64,000 nucleotides of DNA, from assembly GCA_014529385.2 (NCBI GenBank), contig CM043953.1:116403049-116467048 (forward strand), in the 5' to 3' direction. Position numbers and translations under genes: made by a program. How positions within the stretch are numbered: position 1 is the stretch's first letter; each line of letters begins with the position of its first letter. The notes beneath the pieces are model-generated. The model saw only the letters and a list, made by a program, of their open reading frames with translations. It searched no databases and was not told the origin of the DNA. The stretch is from Adiantum capillus-veneris. Lineage: Eukaryota > Streptophyta > Polypodiopsida > Polypodiales > Pteridaceae. This document shows, piece by piece, positions 10,625 to 21,150 of the stretch.

Positions 10625-11738
10625 TTAAGAAGCATATATGGAAGGTTCCTCCTTCTCTAGAAGAGGAATGTACTTTATTTCTACTAAATCATTTGTTACA
10701 TCTCCCTCCTTAGAAACCTTTCGCTCATCTTTGTTGTCATCAATAGTGGTGACCTCTCTCTGTCCATACACTACTTCATTCTCTGCAACAGTAAGTGGAG
10801 CTACTTTTGCAGTCACGTTTGTAGTGTTTTTTCTATACATGTAATATCATAAACAAATATACGGTCCATAATGAAGGGATAAGCAAATTTACCTCTCCAC
10901 TTCTTCTTGCCACTTAGATTAGAATCATTCAATTCAAGGAATTATATGTTTTTCGTCCATCACAAAAATGTCCACTATATCTTAGTACGTAGCCATGTGG
11001 AGATGAATTATACATTCCTAAAGTGCATTTATTTTAAGCAAAGGCATTCCACATCCTTGATGCAATGTTATCCACGAAAATCACGGATAATATTTTCTTG
11101 TTTGTACCATCTTAAGGATAGTACTCAAGAAATCATTTTCACAAGGATGATGGACATTAAATTTCCAGAATATTAGCGTAGGGTCAAAAATGTTAGTTTG
11201 CATCAGGGACACTCTATTTTTCAGCTCACCTGTTCTATATTGTGCATAATCTCAACACCTTTATTTATATCATCCGGTGTGATATTGTGCACTATATTGA
11301 GGTTTATCTAGGACTTTTAAACAATACCCTATCAAACTATGAAATGCATGCATATTCTCTGTTTCAATGCTCAACAAAAGAATGTTCCGACCTATGGCAA
11401 AGGAGTATCCCATCTTAAGTAAGCTTTCAACGTCTTGTTGACACTGATGATAGAGAACACCATAACATGGATGACCATTTGAAAGTGTAGATGATACATA
11501 GTCTCCCTCCTTTCAACAGTGCAAATACATGAAATTTATTTGTTCTCTAAGAACTCGTTCACTTTTGGAAGCAGCGTAACGTCAATGTCGGCCCTCCGAC
11601 AGATGCCGTTACACTCAACTCAAAGAACTTAACAAGCTTCTGCGCTTTGTATCTTCTTCTCTCTTTTGCAGTTACTGAGGGTCTTACCTTCCACGGCTCG
11701 CCTGCAACCTCGCGTGCTCGTTTCTTGAGAGAAGATAT
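10625..11738 (-). pseudogene. Replitron-like HUH transposase, copy B, broken
   Basis: This is the inverted partner of copy A. It aligns from the position of the start codon (no ATG here) to a stop at 10625-10627 after EEPSIYAS. The HUH motif is well kept (YHLHFQ) after DIDVTLLPK. The tyrosine motif reads GYCLKVLDKP. The C-terminal 71 residues are open (10625-10840) with an acidic/lysine-rich end (TTIDDNKDERKVSKEGDV). Several stops and a frame change upstream show that it is inactive. By eye, nucleotide identity to copy A is roughly 80 percent. The two copies keep different parts of the catalytic motifs. Confidence 0.6.
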
Positions 11739-12283
11739 AATTGCCTATTCGTTCATCAAATTCCCTCAACTACATAAAAAACCAATCAATTTACGGTTCA
11801 AGAAGCGTATGTTCCACCATGTAAAAAAACATAAAGGTCAAAAAGCACTAAATAGTTCACTAACTTACAGACGTTAAAGACTCCATGTAGCGCTTCTTCA
11901 ATCAACAATAACCAGGAGGTCGAACGGGCTACATCATTCTCCAATCTCACCTCCTGTCAATTCATCCAACCAAGCATAGAACATGATTAATTCCCAAGAC
12001 CGGAAAGAATTCCTCATAAAATAATGTACAAATCAAAGCAAGCTGCTAGTGCTAATAATAAGGGCTTCTCTTGATAAAGCTTTTCCCTAGTGCTGAAACG
12101 AAAAAAACCAGAAGTCTTTGGTATGCCTTGTATTAAAGGTTGGAAGTCACGCCAGCAAGCCTTTGGCAGGCCCCAACGCAACTTGCAGCATTCAACAAGT
12201 TGCAGCTGATGCACCTGTAGGGCTCTAGTAGGTTGCAGCTCACGTCAATAGGCCTCGACAGGCCTCTATAGCCTTCGACCATA

Positions 12284-12475
12284 GTTACTGGGAACGGGAA
12301 CGGGGAACGGGGACGAGAGGGCCCAAAATAGTGTTCCGGTCGACTTGGGGGGTCGGAATGGTGGTTCTCGGTAATGGGCCTTTCACGTGATAATCGGGAA
12401 CGGGAAACGGGAACTGGAGGCCTTGGGACGGCGTTCCGATTGAATTTGGGGACGTTCTGGCCGTTCTCGGTAACA
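12284..12475. repeat. Two-unit GC-rich tandem repeat
   Basis: Two diverged units of about 95 bp (about 12284-12380 and 12381-12475) share runs like CGGGAACGGG and GTTCTCGGTAA. They lie inside the 5' non-coding part of Replitron-like copy B and have no counterpart in copy A. This is a later insertion or expansion. Confidence 0.6.
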
Positions 12476-12659
12476 CCTTCTTCGACAGGCGCGGTAGGCT
12501 CACGTGTCGGCAGGCTCGGTAGGCCTTTGATAGCTTGCAGCATTCGGTAGGCCTTCAACAGTCCGGGTAGGCCTTTAGCAGTGATGAAGGCCTCAATGCA
12601 AGCTTTGACAGGCGTCAGCAGGCTATAGTAGGCCTCGCCATGCCTCTGCGTAGCCTTCA

Positions 12660-12662
<3 letters not shown>

Positions 12663-12713
<51 letters not shown>
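12663..12713. repeat. (GA)n microsatellite at LINE B/Replitron boundary
   Basis: About 25 GA units lie at the mirror position of the (CT)n at 1777-1817. They separate LINE B from Replitron-like copy B. Confidence 0.95.
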
Positions 12714-12715
<2 letters not shown>

Positions 12716-14640
12716 TCAAAAGAGCCAAAATGGTCCATGAGACAAAAACTATACATCTGGTAATACATCTCTCATCGATTGAAATGAGAAATAAGATCTA
12801 CTCAACACCATAGTGATGTTTGAGTCTACAAAGCTAGAATTGAAAATATGTACAAATACATGACTGATCCCATCCAAATCTGACCATCCACTCTATCTCC
12901 TTGTCCTCTATCCGAGGATATCCCGGATGGGTAGATCCAGTATAGAGAGGCCGTTGAAAGGTGGCACTCGTCTCCGATGTCGAGCGATGATGGATCTAAT
13001 CTGGTGCAAATGGCAGGGTCTAGGCCGTGGACCGGGTGGTCGAGGGCGGCGAGTACGATCGGGTGGCCTAGGGCGGCAAGTATGATACTGTATAGTGGCC
13101 TGATCAAGACGGACTCCTCTAGGCCTCGATGGACGTGGTCCTGGGGGGTGTGGCTGTATCCATAGACAGAGTCTGTGTCCCAAGGTCCTCTCCATCTCTC
13201 TTGAAGAAATCACGCATGGTGCATTGTCGATCTACGGGTGGAGAACTGTCTTGTAATAGTCTGTCCATGTGCCTCCTCAGCTCCAGTAAGAAGAGTCCGA
13301 GGATCTCTGGTCCTCATAATCCATCACCCGGCGTAATGGTCCAAAGCCCTCTCTGAAAAGGCACTGGTATCTCCCCCTGATCTCGTAATAGACTGTGTAG
13401 CGGCAAATGTAATGCTACTCAGATTCCACCTCCTAGTGGTATAGCTGACATGTCCTGTCTGTTCGGGCTATCTGCATGTATCTGCCTGTCTTGATGCGCA
13501 GCTGATGGGAGGAGGTACGAATCTGTCCAATGGCACTGCGCAGACCATGTGAGAGATGTATATCCATGTATGCTGGCCGAGTCACAAATCCCTCTGACGA
13601 AACATGCAAGAAGTGTTCCCTGTAATGGGCCATCTTCGTGCCTAGTGGCTCTGGAGGTCGTTGCCAGGTCCTCTTTGTCTCCAACTGCACAATATCTGAT
13701 CTGATCACCTGATTGCGCTCAGTGCGCGTGAGCTAGAGATGCGGGCAGTCCAAGCTATATTGGACGGGTGGAAGTGCATCCATAATACATATGTAGTCCA
13801 TGTCTCCCAAACCATGTTTGCATTTGTGTATACCAACAATCATGAACCCCATCCTGTGCTAACTGTTTGGAGGAATCTAGTGCCAATCTCAAATATTTTC
13901 CTGGGTCGAGCTCCCATATGCGATGTAGGCCTCTCACACTCTGAAATAGGGCCTCTGTCACTATGGAGGATGCTACCATCTCCGCTTTGACAATAGCATG
14001 TGGTACTGATGCCTTGCACCGGATCATCTGTGCAATCATCATAACTAATTGTCTCTCCATCCGTCTCCACTCCTCTGTATTGAGGCTAGGCCCCCACACC
14101 ATGGATCCATACAACAATACCGAGGTGACCAACGACTCGAACAACCAAAGCTTCGTGAACGGCTCCTGAAACTGTACATGGGGCCTCTCAAGCATCTCCA
14201 AAGCTGCGAAGCCTCTGTCCAACCCAGCATCTGCTGCTTGCTTCAGTGAGAAGCGCGGACCTGTAAAAGTCACTCCCAAGTATATATAAGACCGTACCTG
14301 CTCCACCACCTCGTCACTAAATATGAACTGATGCTCTGCTTGAGTGACCCATGCCTGTGTGGTGTTGAACACCATAACCTTGTTTTTCCCAAGGTTCATT
14401 GTCAAGTCCCTATCTGCAAAAAATCTCTAGAGAGCATCCAACTGTCTCTGTAGCCTCTCTAGAGAGTCCGAAATCAACACCACATCGTCTGCATACAAAA
14501 GAAGCGGTATCATCACCCGTGGCAGGCTGGATCCTGCATCACCATATGTATCCACATACTTCGAGAGCTCATTGATGTAAATCCCAAAGAGAGTGGGAGA
14601 CAATGGAAATCCCTATTTCACCCCAATGGTACTTTCAATA
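12714..14640 (-). mobile_element. LINE B, 3' part
   Basis: This is a second LINE on the minus strand. Its RT is only roughly 45 percent identical by eye to LINE A over the YADD region, so it is a different family. It includes the RT end, a long C-terminal domain and a 3' untranslated region that stops at the (GA)n tract. Its last bases (reverse complement of 12714-12746, with TTTTGTCTCATGG) resemble the LINE A end (TTTGTCTCATAGG). The 5' part is cut off at 14640, where a Ty3/gypsy fragment begins. Confidence 0.78.
13433..14640 (-). pseudogene. LINE B reverse transcriptase and C-terminal domain (broken)
   Basis: From right to left the reading begins at GVK*GFPLSPTLFGIYINEL, then YADD (14483-14494) in LLLYADDVVLISDSLERLQ. 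A continuous 216-codon frame (13755-14405) follows with MNLGKNKVMVFN, YIYLGVTFTG and LYGSMVWGPSLNTEEWRRM. A further segment (13433-13708) reads RHFxHVSSEG-like residues and ends near a Cys/His-poor tail. There are two in-frame stops in the RT part and frame changes downstream. The protein would prime and copy LINE RNA. It is inactive. Confidence 0.75.
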
Positions 14641-15945
14641 GCATGGTATGAGGAGATGTTTCATTTTCTCGACAGCGGTGAAATGCCTTCCTTCTTGTCC
14701 AGCCATCAGAGGAAACGTATGGCTATTAGAAGCAGGAATTTTGAGATGATTATGGGAAAGCTCTATTATCGTACGGTGGAAGATGTATTACTCAGATGTG
14801 TGCTATCATAGGAGCAGACAACAGTATTACAGGAAGTCCATACTGGTATTGCGGGAGGTTACTTTGTAGCATTAATCACAACTCGAAAGGTTCTCCAATC
14901 AGGATTATGGTGGCCCACATTGTTTCAAGATTCGAGAAATTATGTGCAACAGTGTGATGCGTGTCAGTGATTGGGGCAACCTACCAAACGGTCTAGAATG
15001 CCTTTTCAGCCAGTTCTGCCCTTGGAGCCTTTTCAAAAGTGGGGTTTGGATTTTGTTGGTCCGTTTAAACCAGTGGCAGCTCACAGAGGTAATAAGTATA
15101 TTTTGACAGCCACAGATTACGCTACCAAATGGGTGGAGGCATGGCCTTTGAGAGATAATACTGCAGTTTCTGTGGGCTGGATGCTTATATAAGGATATGT
15201 TTTCTAGATATGGTTGCCCTATTGAGCTCGTTAGTGACATGGGAAGTCATTTTTTGAATAAGGTGATGGAGAGAATGCTACTGTTTTATTTTGTATTACA
15301 CAGGAAATCTTCTCCATATTATCCTCAGGCGAATGGGCAAGCCGAATCAACTAATAAGCAATTGATTCGGATTCTAACAAAGTTAGTGAATAACACATTG
15401 GGATGTGAAACTTCCTTCCGCCTTATGGGCCTATCGGACAGCTTATAAAGTGGCAACAGGATTGACTCCTTTTAAGTTGGCATTTGGCATGGACGCAATC
15501 ACCCCAGTGGAGCATGTGATTCCGAGTCTGTGGATGCTAATTGTGGATTGACTTCTTCCGGAGGATTCTGTTATTTATCGATTGGATGTTTTGTAGAAAC
15601 TGGATGAAGAGCGGTTGAATAGCTTTGCGGTGCTGCAAGATCTGCAGTCTAGGCGGAAAAAATGGTTGGATCGCCCGAAAGCACGGAAATTTGTTCGGGG
15701 ACAGCTGGTCCTTGTCTTTAATTCCCGCCTCGGGAAGATGCCGGGGAAGCTTAAATTACGGTGGTCAGGACCATTCTGGATTTTTCAAGCATGCGGACCC
15801 ATCTCTTCTGATTTGGCAGATTTACGGGGGGAGGTTATTTATGTGCCGGTCAATGGTTTCAGACTGCGCCATTATGTTTCACCTACCCCGATTCAGTGTC
15901 CCTTTGCTGTGGTACAAGAGCCGAAAGCCGCCCTAATCATGATTG
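14641..15945 (+). pseudogene. M integrase
   Basis: The zinc-binding part includes VLQEVHTGIAGGYF and WWPTLFQDSRNYVQQCDACQ. The catalytic core includes [39 protein letters not shown] and YYPQANGQAESTNKQ, which gives the D, D and E positions. The C-terminal GPF-type segment KLKLRWSGPFWIFQACGP lies near 15750-15800, followed by NGFRLRHY. No chromodomain follows. The reading is spread over several frames. Confidence 0.85.
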
Positions 15946-17462
15946 GGGATTCTTTTGCATGCAATTTTGGAAAGCGAGAAAGGAACTATGATGGTTGCGA
16001 CACCGTGAATCGCCCTATTTTGGGAACTCATTGTGAGAGGGTTACTACATGCAGACGATTCTTACTGTGTTTCTCCGGTTTAGTGTGTCGCGCGCTCTTA
16101 GTTCTATCTTCTCTGCTCCTTCATCTCATCGTCGCCAGGACAGCTTCCCTCCTGCAATGTATCCGTTTCACTCCTGTACAGCAGCTAGCGCTTCGACGAG
16201 TGGACGCATGGCTGCAAGACTTGCGGCTATGTGTGTTCGCCAACTTGGATTGGCAAGGGATACCAGTTCACCCGCAGGCAGCAGGTTTGATTGAGCAACT
16301 GGCTGCTGGCGATATTGTGGTGCTGAATAATCAACAGATTCAGTTGACAGCATAAAGGATCTCCAGGTGTTGCTGTTTGCCCAACAATGGCGTGGTGCGC
16401 GTCTCTCATGTGATCCTTGCTGCAGATGTTGAGCAGGAGTTTGGATTGAAAGTAAAAGAGGAATATAAGCTTTCAGGGTTGTCAGATGTAGCAACCAGGG
16501 ACGTGTATCGATGGTTTCTCGAGGCGATTTGGCTACAAGCCAAAACCTATACCATTTCGACCCGAGCAAGAAATGTTTTGCATTCGGCCAACTTTGGGCC
16601 AGTAGCTTGGGCAGCGGTTGTCAGAGAAAGACTGTTGGCAGAGTGACAAAGAGTGATTGCACAGTTGGGGCGAAATACCCCAACCAATACAAAAGTTGGC
16701 CAACTGCTCACATTGATTTTTCCCTTAAGAGAAGTTTTTTCTCTTGCCCTGTGTCCTCTCTGCCACTTTGAAGATGATCGATTGGTGGTCCAAGGGATTG
16801 TTGCTCCTCTGTCGCAAACGCAAAGTTTGACAGTGCTTGCTGAGGGGGAAACAGAGCAGGAGAATGTTGGCACTGGGGATTTGCCAGGTCCCTCGATAGC
16901 AGTGGTATCCTCTGGAGCCCATGAGATGGCCACTGCAGGTGCAGGATCAGCAAACCGCAAGTGCGGTAGGGAGGAACATCAATTTTCTACACCACCTCCG
17001 GCGACTGCATCTCCTGTTCCGGAGGATTCTGCGGTGGCTCGCTGGCGCCGCCGAATGCAGGAGAGAGTGGGCAGTGCTACTCCGCTGAGGACGGGCTCTC
17101 CGGTTGCGGATCTTCCCTCTCAACCGGAAACTTTTGGCACTACCAATGCGGCTGCCTCAACGGGAGGTACTCTTCCCGCAGCGCTACCCTGGGAGGCTAC
17201 GGCAGCAACCCCTGCTGACCAAATACAAGCATGCGGCACTTTTTTGAGCAGACTTGGGGAGTCTATTCGTGCGGCCTGGCCAACCCCCGCCACAGAGGAA
17301 AGAGTAAATGAGCTAGAAGCGCAGGTAGCGGCCTCGCAGACTTGCATTTCCGAGTTGTCTACTCAGAATGCAGAGCTGTTTGCAACAACTCGCCAGCAAG
17401 GTGCAGAAATACAGATGTTACGAGGGGCTAATGCCGCGTTTATGGCCTCTATTCAACAATAA
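15946..17462 (+). pseudogene. M extra 3' gene, part 1 (unknown, coiled coil)
   Basis: Coding-like sequence continues after the integrase. A first block (about 16090-16640) includes FTPVQQLALRRVDAWLQDLR and LKVKEEYKLSGLSDVATRD. Then comes a 269-codon frame (16653-17462) that is Ala/Pro/Thr-rich in the middle and ends with a predicted coiled coil (EERVNELEAQVAASQTCISE and onward to about residue 269). No catalytic motif is seen. Position matches extra 3' genes of some plant Ty3/gypsy lineages. The function is unknown. Confidence 0.5.
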
Positions 17463-17471
17463 CTTCTTCAG

Positions 17472-18206
17472 TTGAGAACGCATCATAGCCTAGCCTCATA
17501 CTTAGCCTCGCACCCTGGTGATGTAATGATCAATATGAATGATTTGGATGCGTTGGCAGTGGAGATGCAAGAGGATCTCCGTGTTTTTTTGGATAATCAA
17601 CTACAAAGCTGGAGCACACGCTTAGCTGTTAAGGTGAGAGCACAACCACCCACTCAGCAGGTTGTGGTGCAACAACCCGAGTCATCCAACACTAACAGAG
17701 GTAAGAGTGTTGTTCCCAAGGGTTTTGATGTTGCTGATTGGGCACAAGCTACCGAGGATTGTGTTGAAGCTTAGGCTCATGTATCTCGTTTGCAGAAAAT
17801 GATTCGTCGATTTCGTAAGGAGCGGCGCAGGGTCTCTTTTTGGGTGGAGACCTTGGCTCATTCTTTTTCTCTCAGTCTACCACCTTGCCCTCCATTTTGG
17901 TCTGCTCTTAATAGATACCTTTCTCGCTATTATCCTTTACATATGCCTCTTGCTCTTTTGCCACAGGCACCTCAATCTATTTCTTTGCCAACGCAGTTTA
18001 TTCCTCGGTCTCCTTGGCCGGAACATATTGAGATAGATCCACATCTTTTGGATGAGGTCTATCGGGCACATACTATAGATTTTAGAGGCTTTGGCTACAT
18101 TGATATTTCCTCTTCACCAGAGCAGGTTGAAGATCAACAACCGAAACCTTCCAACGGAGGGGCTGAGTGCGGGTTCGCGCAATCCACCGTGCGTGCCAAG
18201 TATTAG
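17472..18206 (+). pseudogene. M extra 3' gene, part 2 (unknown)
   Basis: Two further open stretches lie at 17472-17774 and 17790-18206. The first reads SLASYLASHPGDVMINMNDL, then a Gln/Val-rich stretch. The second has a basic KMIRRFRKERRR and a proline-rich end (PRSPWPEHIEIDP, IDISSSPEQVEDQQP). They look like a continuation of the same extra gene. I do not recognise the family. Confidence 0.45.
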
Positions 18207-18730
18207 GGCATTAGCCGCACATGCGGTCCTGCGGAGGTCTGGACACTGCGGATTAGGAGTCGTGCGGTATGCGGCGGCCGTAGCGGCAATTCTTCACAGG
18301 ATGTCATGGGACAGGAGTGTGTGCACCGTTCCCGATCTGCGCTGGAGCAGCGGTTGTATATGGAGGGGCATACCTATCTTTTGATGTAACTCAACCAATC
18401 TCTATGATATTCATGGCATCTACTGTTGTAACTCTGTGTCTGGATCACACATGAATGAAGCAAGAGGTGTTTTGTGCTTACGTACTGTGTACTTCCTTCT
18501 ATTGCCATTCTATATTTTGATGTTCATATAATGTAGTTGCGGGTAATTATTCCCGTAATGCCTATTGCTCCTGTGCGGGCAATAGCCATTACATATGGCG
18601 ACCACGATGCGTGATGGACGACCTGCGATGAATATGCATGCGCACTAGGTCGCAGGGTCCGTCTGACCCTGTGGTTCCAATTGTAGGAAGACGTCGGAGG
18701 AGAGGCGGTTCGGAGGAGAGGCGGTTCGGA
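18207..18730. other. Non-coding stretch downstream of M
   Basis: No convincing gene. It ends with two copies of a 17-base unit (GGAGGAGAGGCGGTTC, about 18696-18729), directly before the duplicated integrase segment. It could include LTR sequence of M, but no partner LTR is present in the window. Confidence 0.4.
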
Positions 18731-19075
18731 CATGGTATGAGGAGATGTTTCATTTTCTCGACAGCGGTGAAATGCCTTCCTTCTTGTCCAGCCATCAGAG
18801 GAAACGTATGGTTATTAGAAGGAGTAATTTGGAGATCATTATGGAAAATCTCTATTATCGTATGGTGGCAGATGTATTACTCAGATGTGTGCTATCATAG
18901 GAGCAGACAACAGTGTTACAGGAAGTTCATACTTGTATTGCGGGAGGTCACTTTGCAACATTAATCACAGCTCAAAAGGTTCTCCAATCAGGATTATGGT
19001 GGCCCACATTGTTTCCAGATGCGAGAAATTATGTGCAACAATGTGATGTGTGTCAGCGGTTGGGGCAATCTATCT
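18731..19075 (+). repeat. Second copy of the start of fragment M
   Basis: This stretch matches 14641-14985 from the same first bases (CATGGTATGAGGAGATG), at about 90 percent identity by eye. It encodes the same integrase zinc-binding piece (CIAGGHFATLITAQKVLQSG). It ends near GTTGGGGCAATCT, after which the sequences part. The identical left break suggests a local duplication with a period of about 4.09 kb and loss of the rest. Confidence 0.85.
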
Positions 19076-20298
19076 CTTTCTCTAAGACATTGCAGTTGCT
19101 AATCATACCTCCCATGCATTACATAATAGCAATAGCACTAATCTATTTGCTAATTTCTCTTGTTTTTGGGCATGTTCTTGGTGTATACCTTGGGCCACTA
19201 CCCTTACATGAGAAATTATGGTAGAATTTTATGCTTAATTAGCATTTACTTTAGCCTAATTTTGCTTCTTTTCGTATGTTTTTTTTAAAATTTTACACAT
19301 AATAAAAAATCCCTATCCTACTACACTAGAACATATCTACGAAGCTCTCTGTTTTCAGCTTCATTTTGAGCCATCAAGCTGAGAAAACAGAGGACAGTAG
19401 CTCCCTCAATTGCATTGTTAGCTGTGTGTGTGTGTGTGTGTGTGTCTGTGGCTATAAGGACAAAGCAGTGTGGGAGCCACCCCTAAACAAGCCAACTATG
19501 GCAACGAGGTGCCCCAACCCTGGTCAAAGGTGGCCCAGTTAGGCGGATTTCAAAAGCAAGAAATTTTTTGGTTTTTTGCCCTTTTTTGGGTATGAACGGA
19601 CCAAAATGACCAAACGGAATTATCTATTTTTTGCGGCCAATCACTGCCAGCCGGTGGCGCCCAATGTTTTTGTCTGCCTGCTTTTGACTTGTGCCCAAAT
19701 CCACTGGCCACCAACCGACAGGCCACCGGCCCGCATGTGCCCGGATCATCGCCCGTGCTACCCGCGCGCTGCTCGACTCTGCCTTGCTACCCGGAGGTGC
19801 CTGACCAGCTAGCCTCAACACAAGGACCCCTTTCCACAAAGGAATCAAGACCAAGCTAGGGTTGTGTCAGCTACTCCCCACCAAAGTGCACCTTGAAAGC
19901 CTAACGAGCCATCCTCTCTCTCAAACTTTTCAAGCATTTAAAGCCCCCAATTGCCATTATCAATGGAGCTTTTTTTGAGCTCACCATAATCTTCAAACGG
20001 GCAATCTTCAAATCTAGAGCACTCTCTAATCACTTGATTAATGCACACAACTATCAACAAGATCTTTACACAAAGCACTTAAAGGCTAGATTGTTTTACA
20101 ATGAGCACATACAAGATTAACATCACTTTGATTTGCAGATCCTAGGTTTCAACATTGTCAATTTGTGAAGAGGTACTCCATGATATTGGAGAGTGACTTC
20201 ACAATCAAACTGATAATCATTGAAATTAATTGCTCACAAGGATTAGACTCTGCCCAATAATCTGACCTTCCTCTCACCACACACGGGAGTGCACCACC
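19076..20298. other. Probable LTR/leader of copia fragment Q
   Basis: No open gene. It holds an AT-rich stretch, a (TG)n tract at 19423-19445 and a mixed-composition region that runs into the copia gag at about 20299. Position suggests the LTR and leader of that element. A matching second LTR was not found in the window. Confidence 0.4.
19423..19445 (+). repeat. (TG)n microsatellite
   Basis: About 11 TG units, with one interruption just after. No functional sign. Confidence 0.9.
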
Positions 20299-21150
20299 AT
20301 GGGAAAAAAGGGGATCGACAAATTCAATGGCCATGGCTTCCACACGTGGCAAGCAAAAACCAAGGGCTACTTTACGCAAAAGCAATTATGGTCTATTGTT
20401 AAGCCGGTAAGTGGTAATGACACAATCAAAACACGACAAAGCTTAGCATAGTTTTCAGCTAAAGATAAGAAAGCTCTCAACATTTTACTCACTTCGCTTG
20501 ATGACAACTTTGTGAATTATTTAGATGATTGCACCACTGCACACGATGCATGGATAACTTTAGAGCAACATTTTGGTGCTATTGCCAAGCATTCCAAAAT
20601 TGCATTAAAAATGCAACTTTATGGATTACTTATGGAGCTTGGGGAAGATGTGTCATCTTTAGTCAATAGGCTCAAAAGTATTTGTACACAGTTGAAATAT
20701 ATTAAATGCCCTGTAGATAATGAAGACCAAATTGGTGTGCTTCTCAAAGCAGTACCAGATGCAGATTTGGCCAAAATTCCCTTAAATTGCTAAATGTAAT
20801 AAAATCTCATCAAGAGCACGAAAAGAAACTCAAAGGCAGTCAACAACAGTCAAGTGGTGCTTACAGGGTCTCATCCAACCGCAATCACAGAAGCAATCTA
20901 AAGTGCACATACATTGGCTGAACAAATCACCTTTCAAAGGATTGCTATGAAATCAACCCTTGTCGCATTTGTGGCAAAAACAACCATGCTACAAAGTATT
21001 GCAGACTCAACAACAAATCATTCATAGGTTACCAATCACAAAGAGCATTTCAAAGATCAAACAAAAGCAAAAATAAACCTTGCCACCTTTGAAAATTTTG
21101 ACGAAGATAACGACAACAATGTTGGCTTGGTTTATGATGATGTACTGTGA
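20299..21150 (+). pseudogene. Ty1/copia gag (fragment Q)
   Basis: It begins MGKKGIDKFNGHGFHTWQAK, a copia gag start. The UBN2-type capsid region continues with DDCTTAHDAWITLEQHFG, KIALKMQLYGLLM and VNRLKSICTQLKYI. A zinc knuckle CRICGKNNHATKYC lies near 20963-21004. Nothing of protease, integrase or RT follows. Only the 5' part of the element survives, and it is broken. It lies between fragments M and W with no clear ends. Confidence 0.85.

Larger units (their letters stand above)
14641..18400 (+). mobile_element. Ty3/gypsy fragment M: integrase plus long extra 3' coding region
   Basis: This is the 3' part of a Ty3/gypsy element on the plus strand. It starts abruptly inside the integrase zinc-binding domain, next to LINE B. 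The integrase ends near 15930 and is followed by about 2.2 kb of further coding sequence, unlike the chromoviruses in this window. Extra 3' genes occur in Athila/Tat-type plant elements, so a non-chromovirus lineage is likely. No LTR pair could be defined. It is broken in several places. Confidence 0.75.

Noticed and set aside
1-14640. The palindrome as one DNA transposon with 4-kb inverted ends that include the LINEs
   Set aside because: The LINE parts of the two arms are far more different from each other than the Replitron-like parts, and their 3' regions do not align, so the LINEs are separate insertions.
15946-18206. An envelope gene in fragment M
   Set aside because: I see no signal peptide, transmembrane pattern or known envelope feature; the coiled coil alone is not enough.
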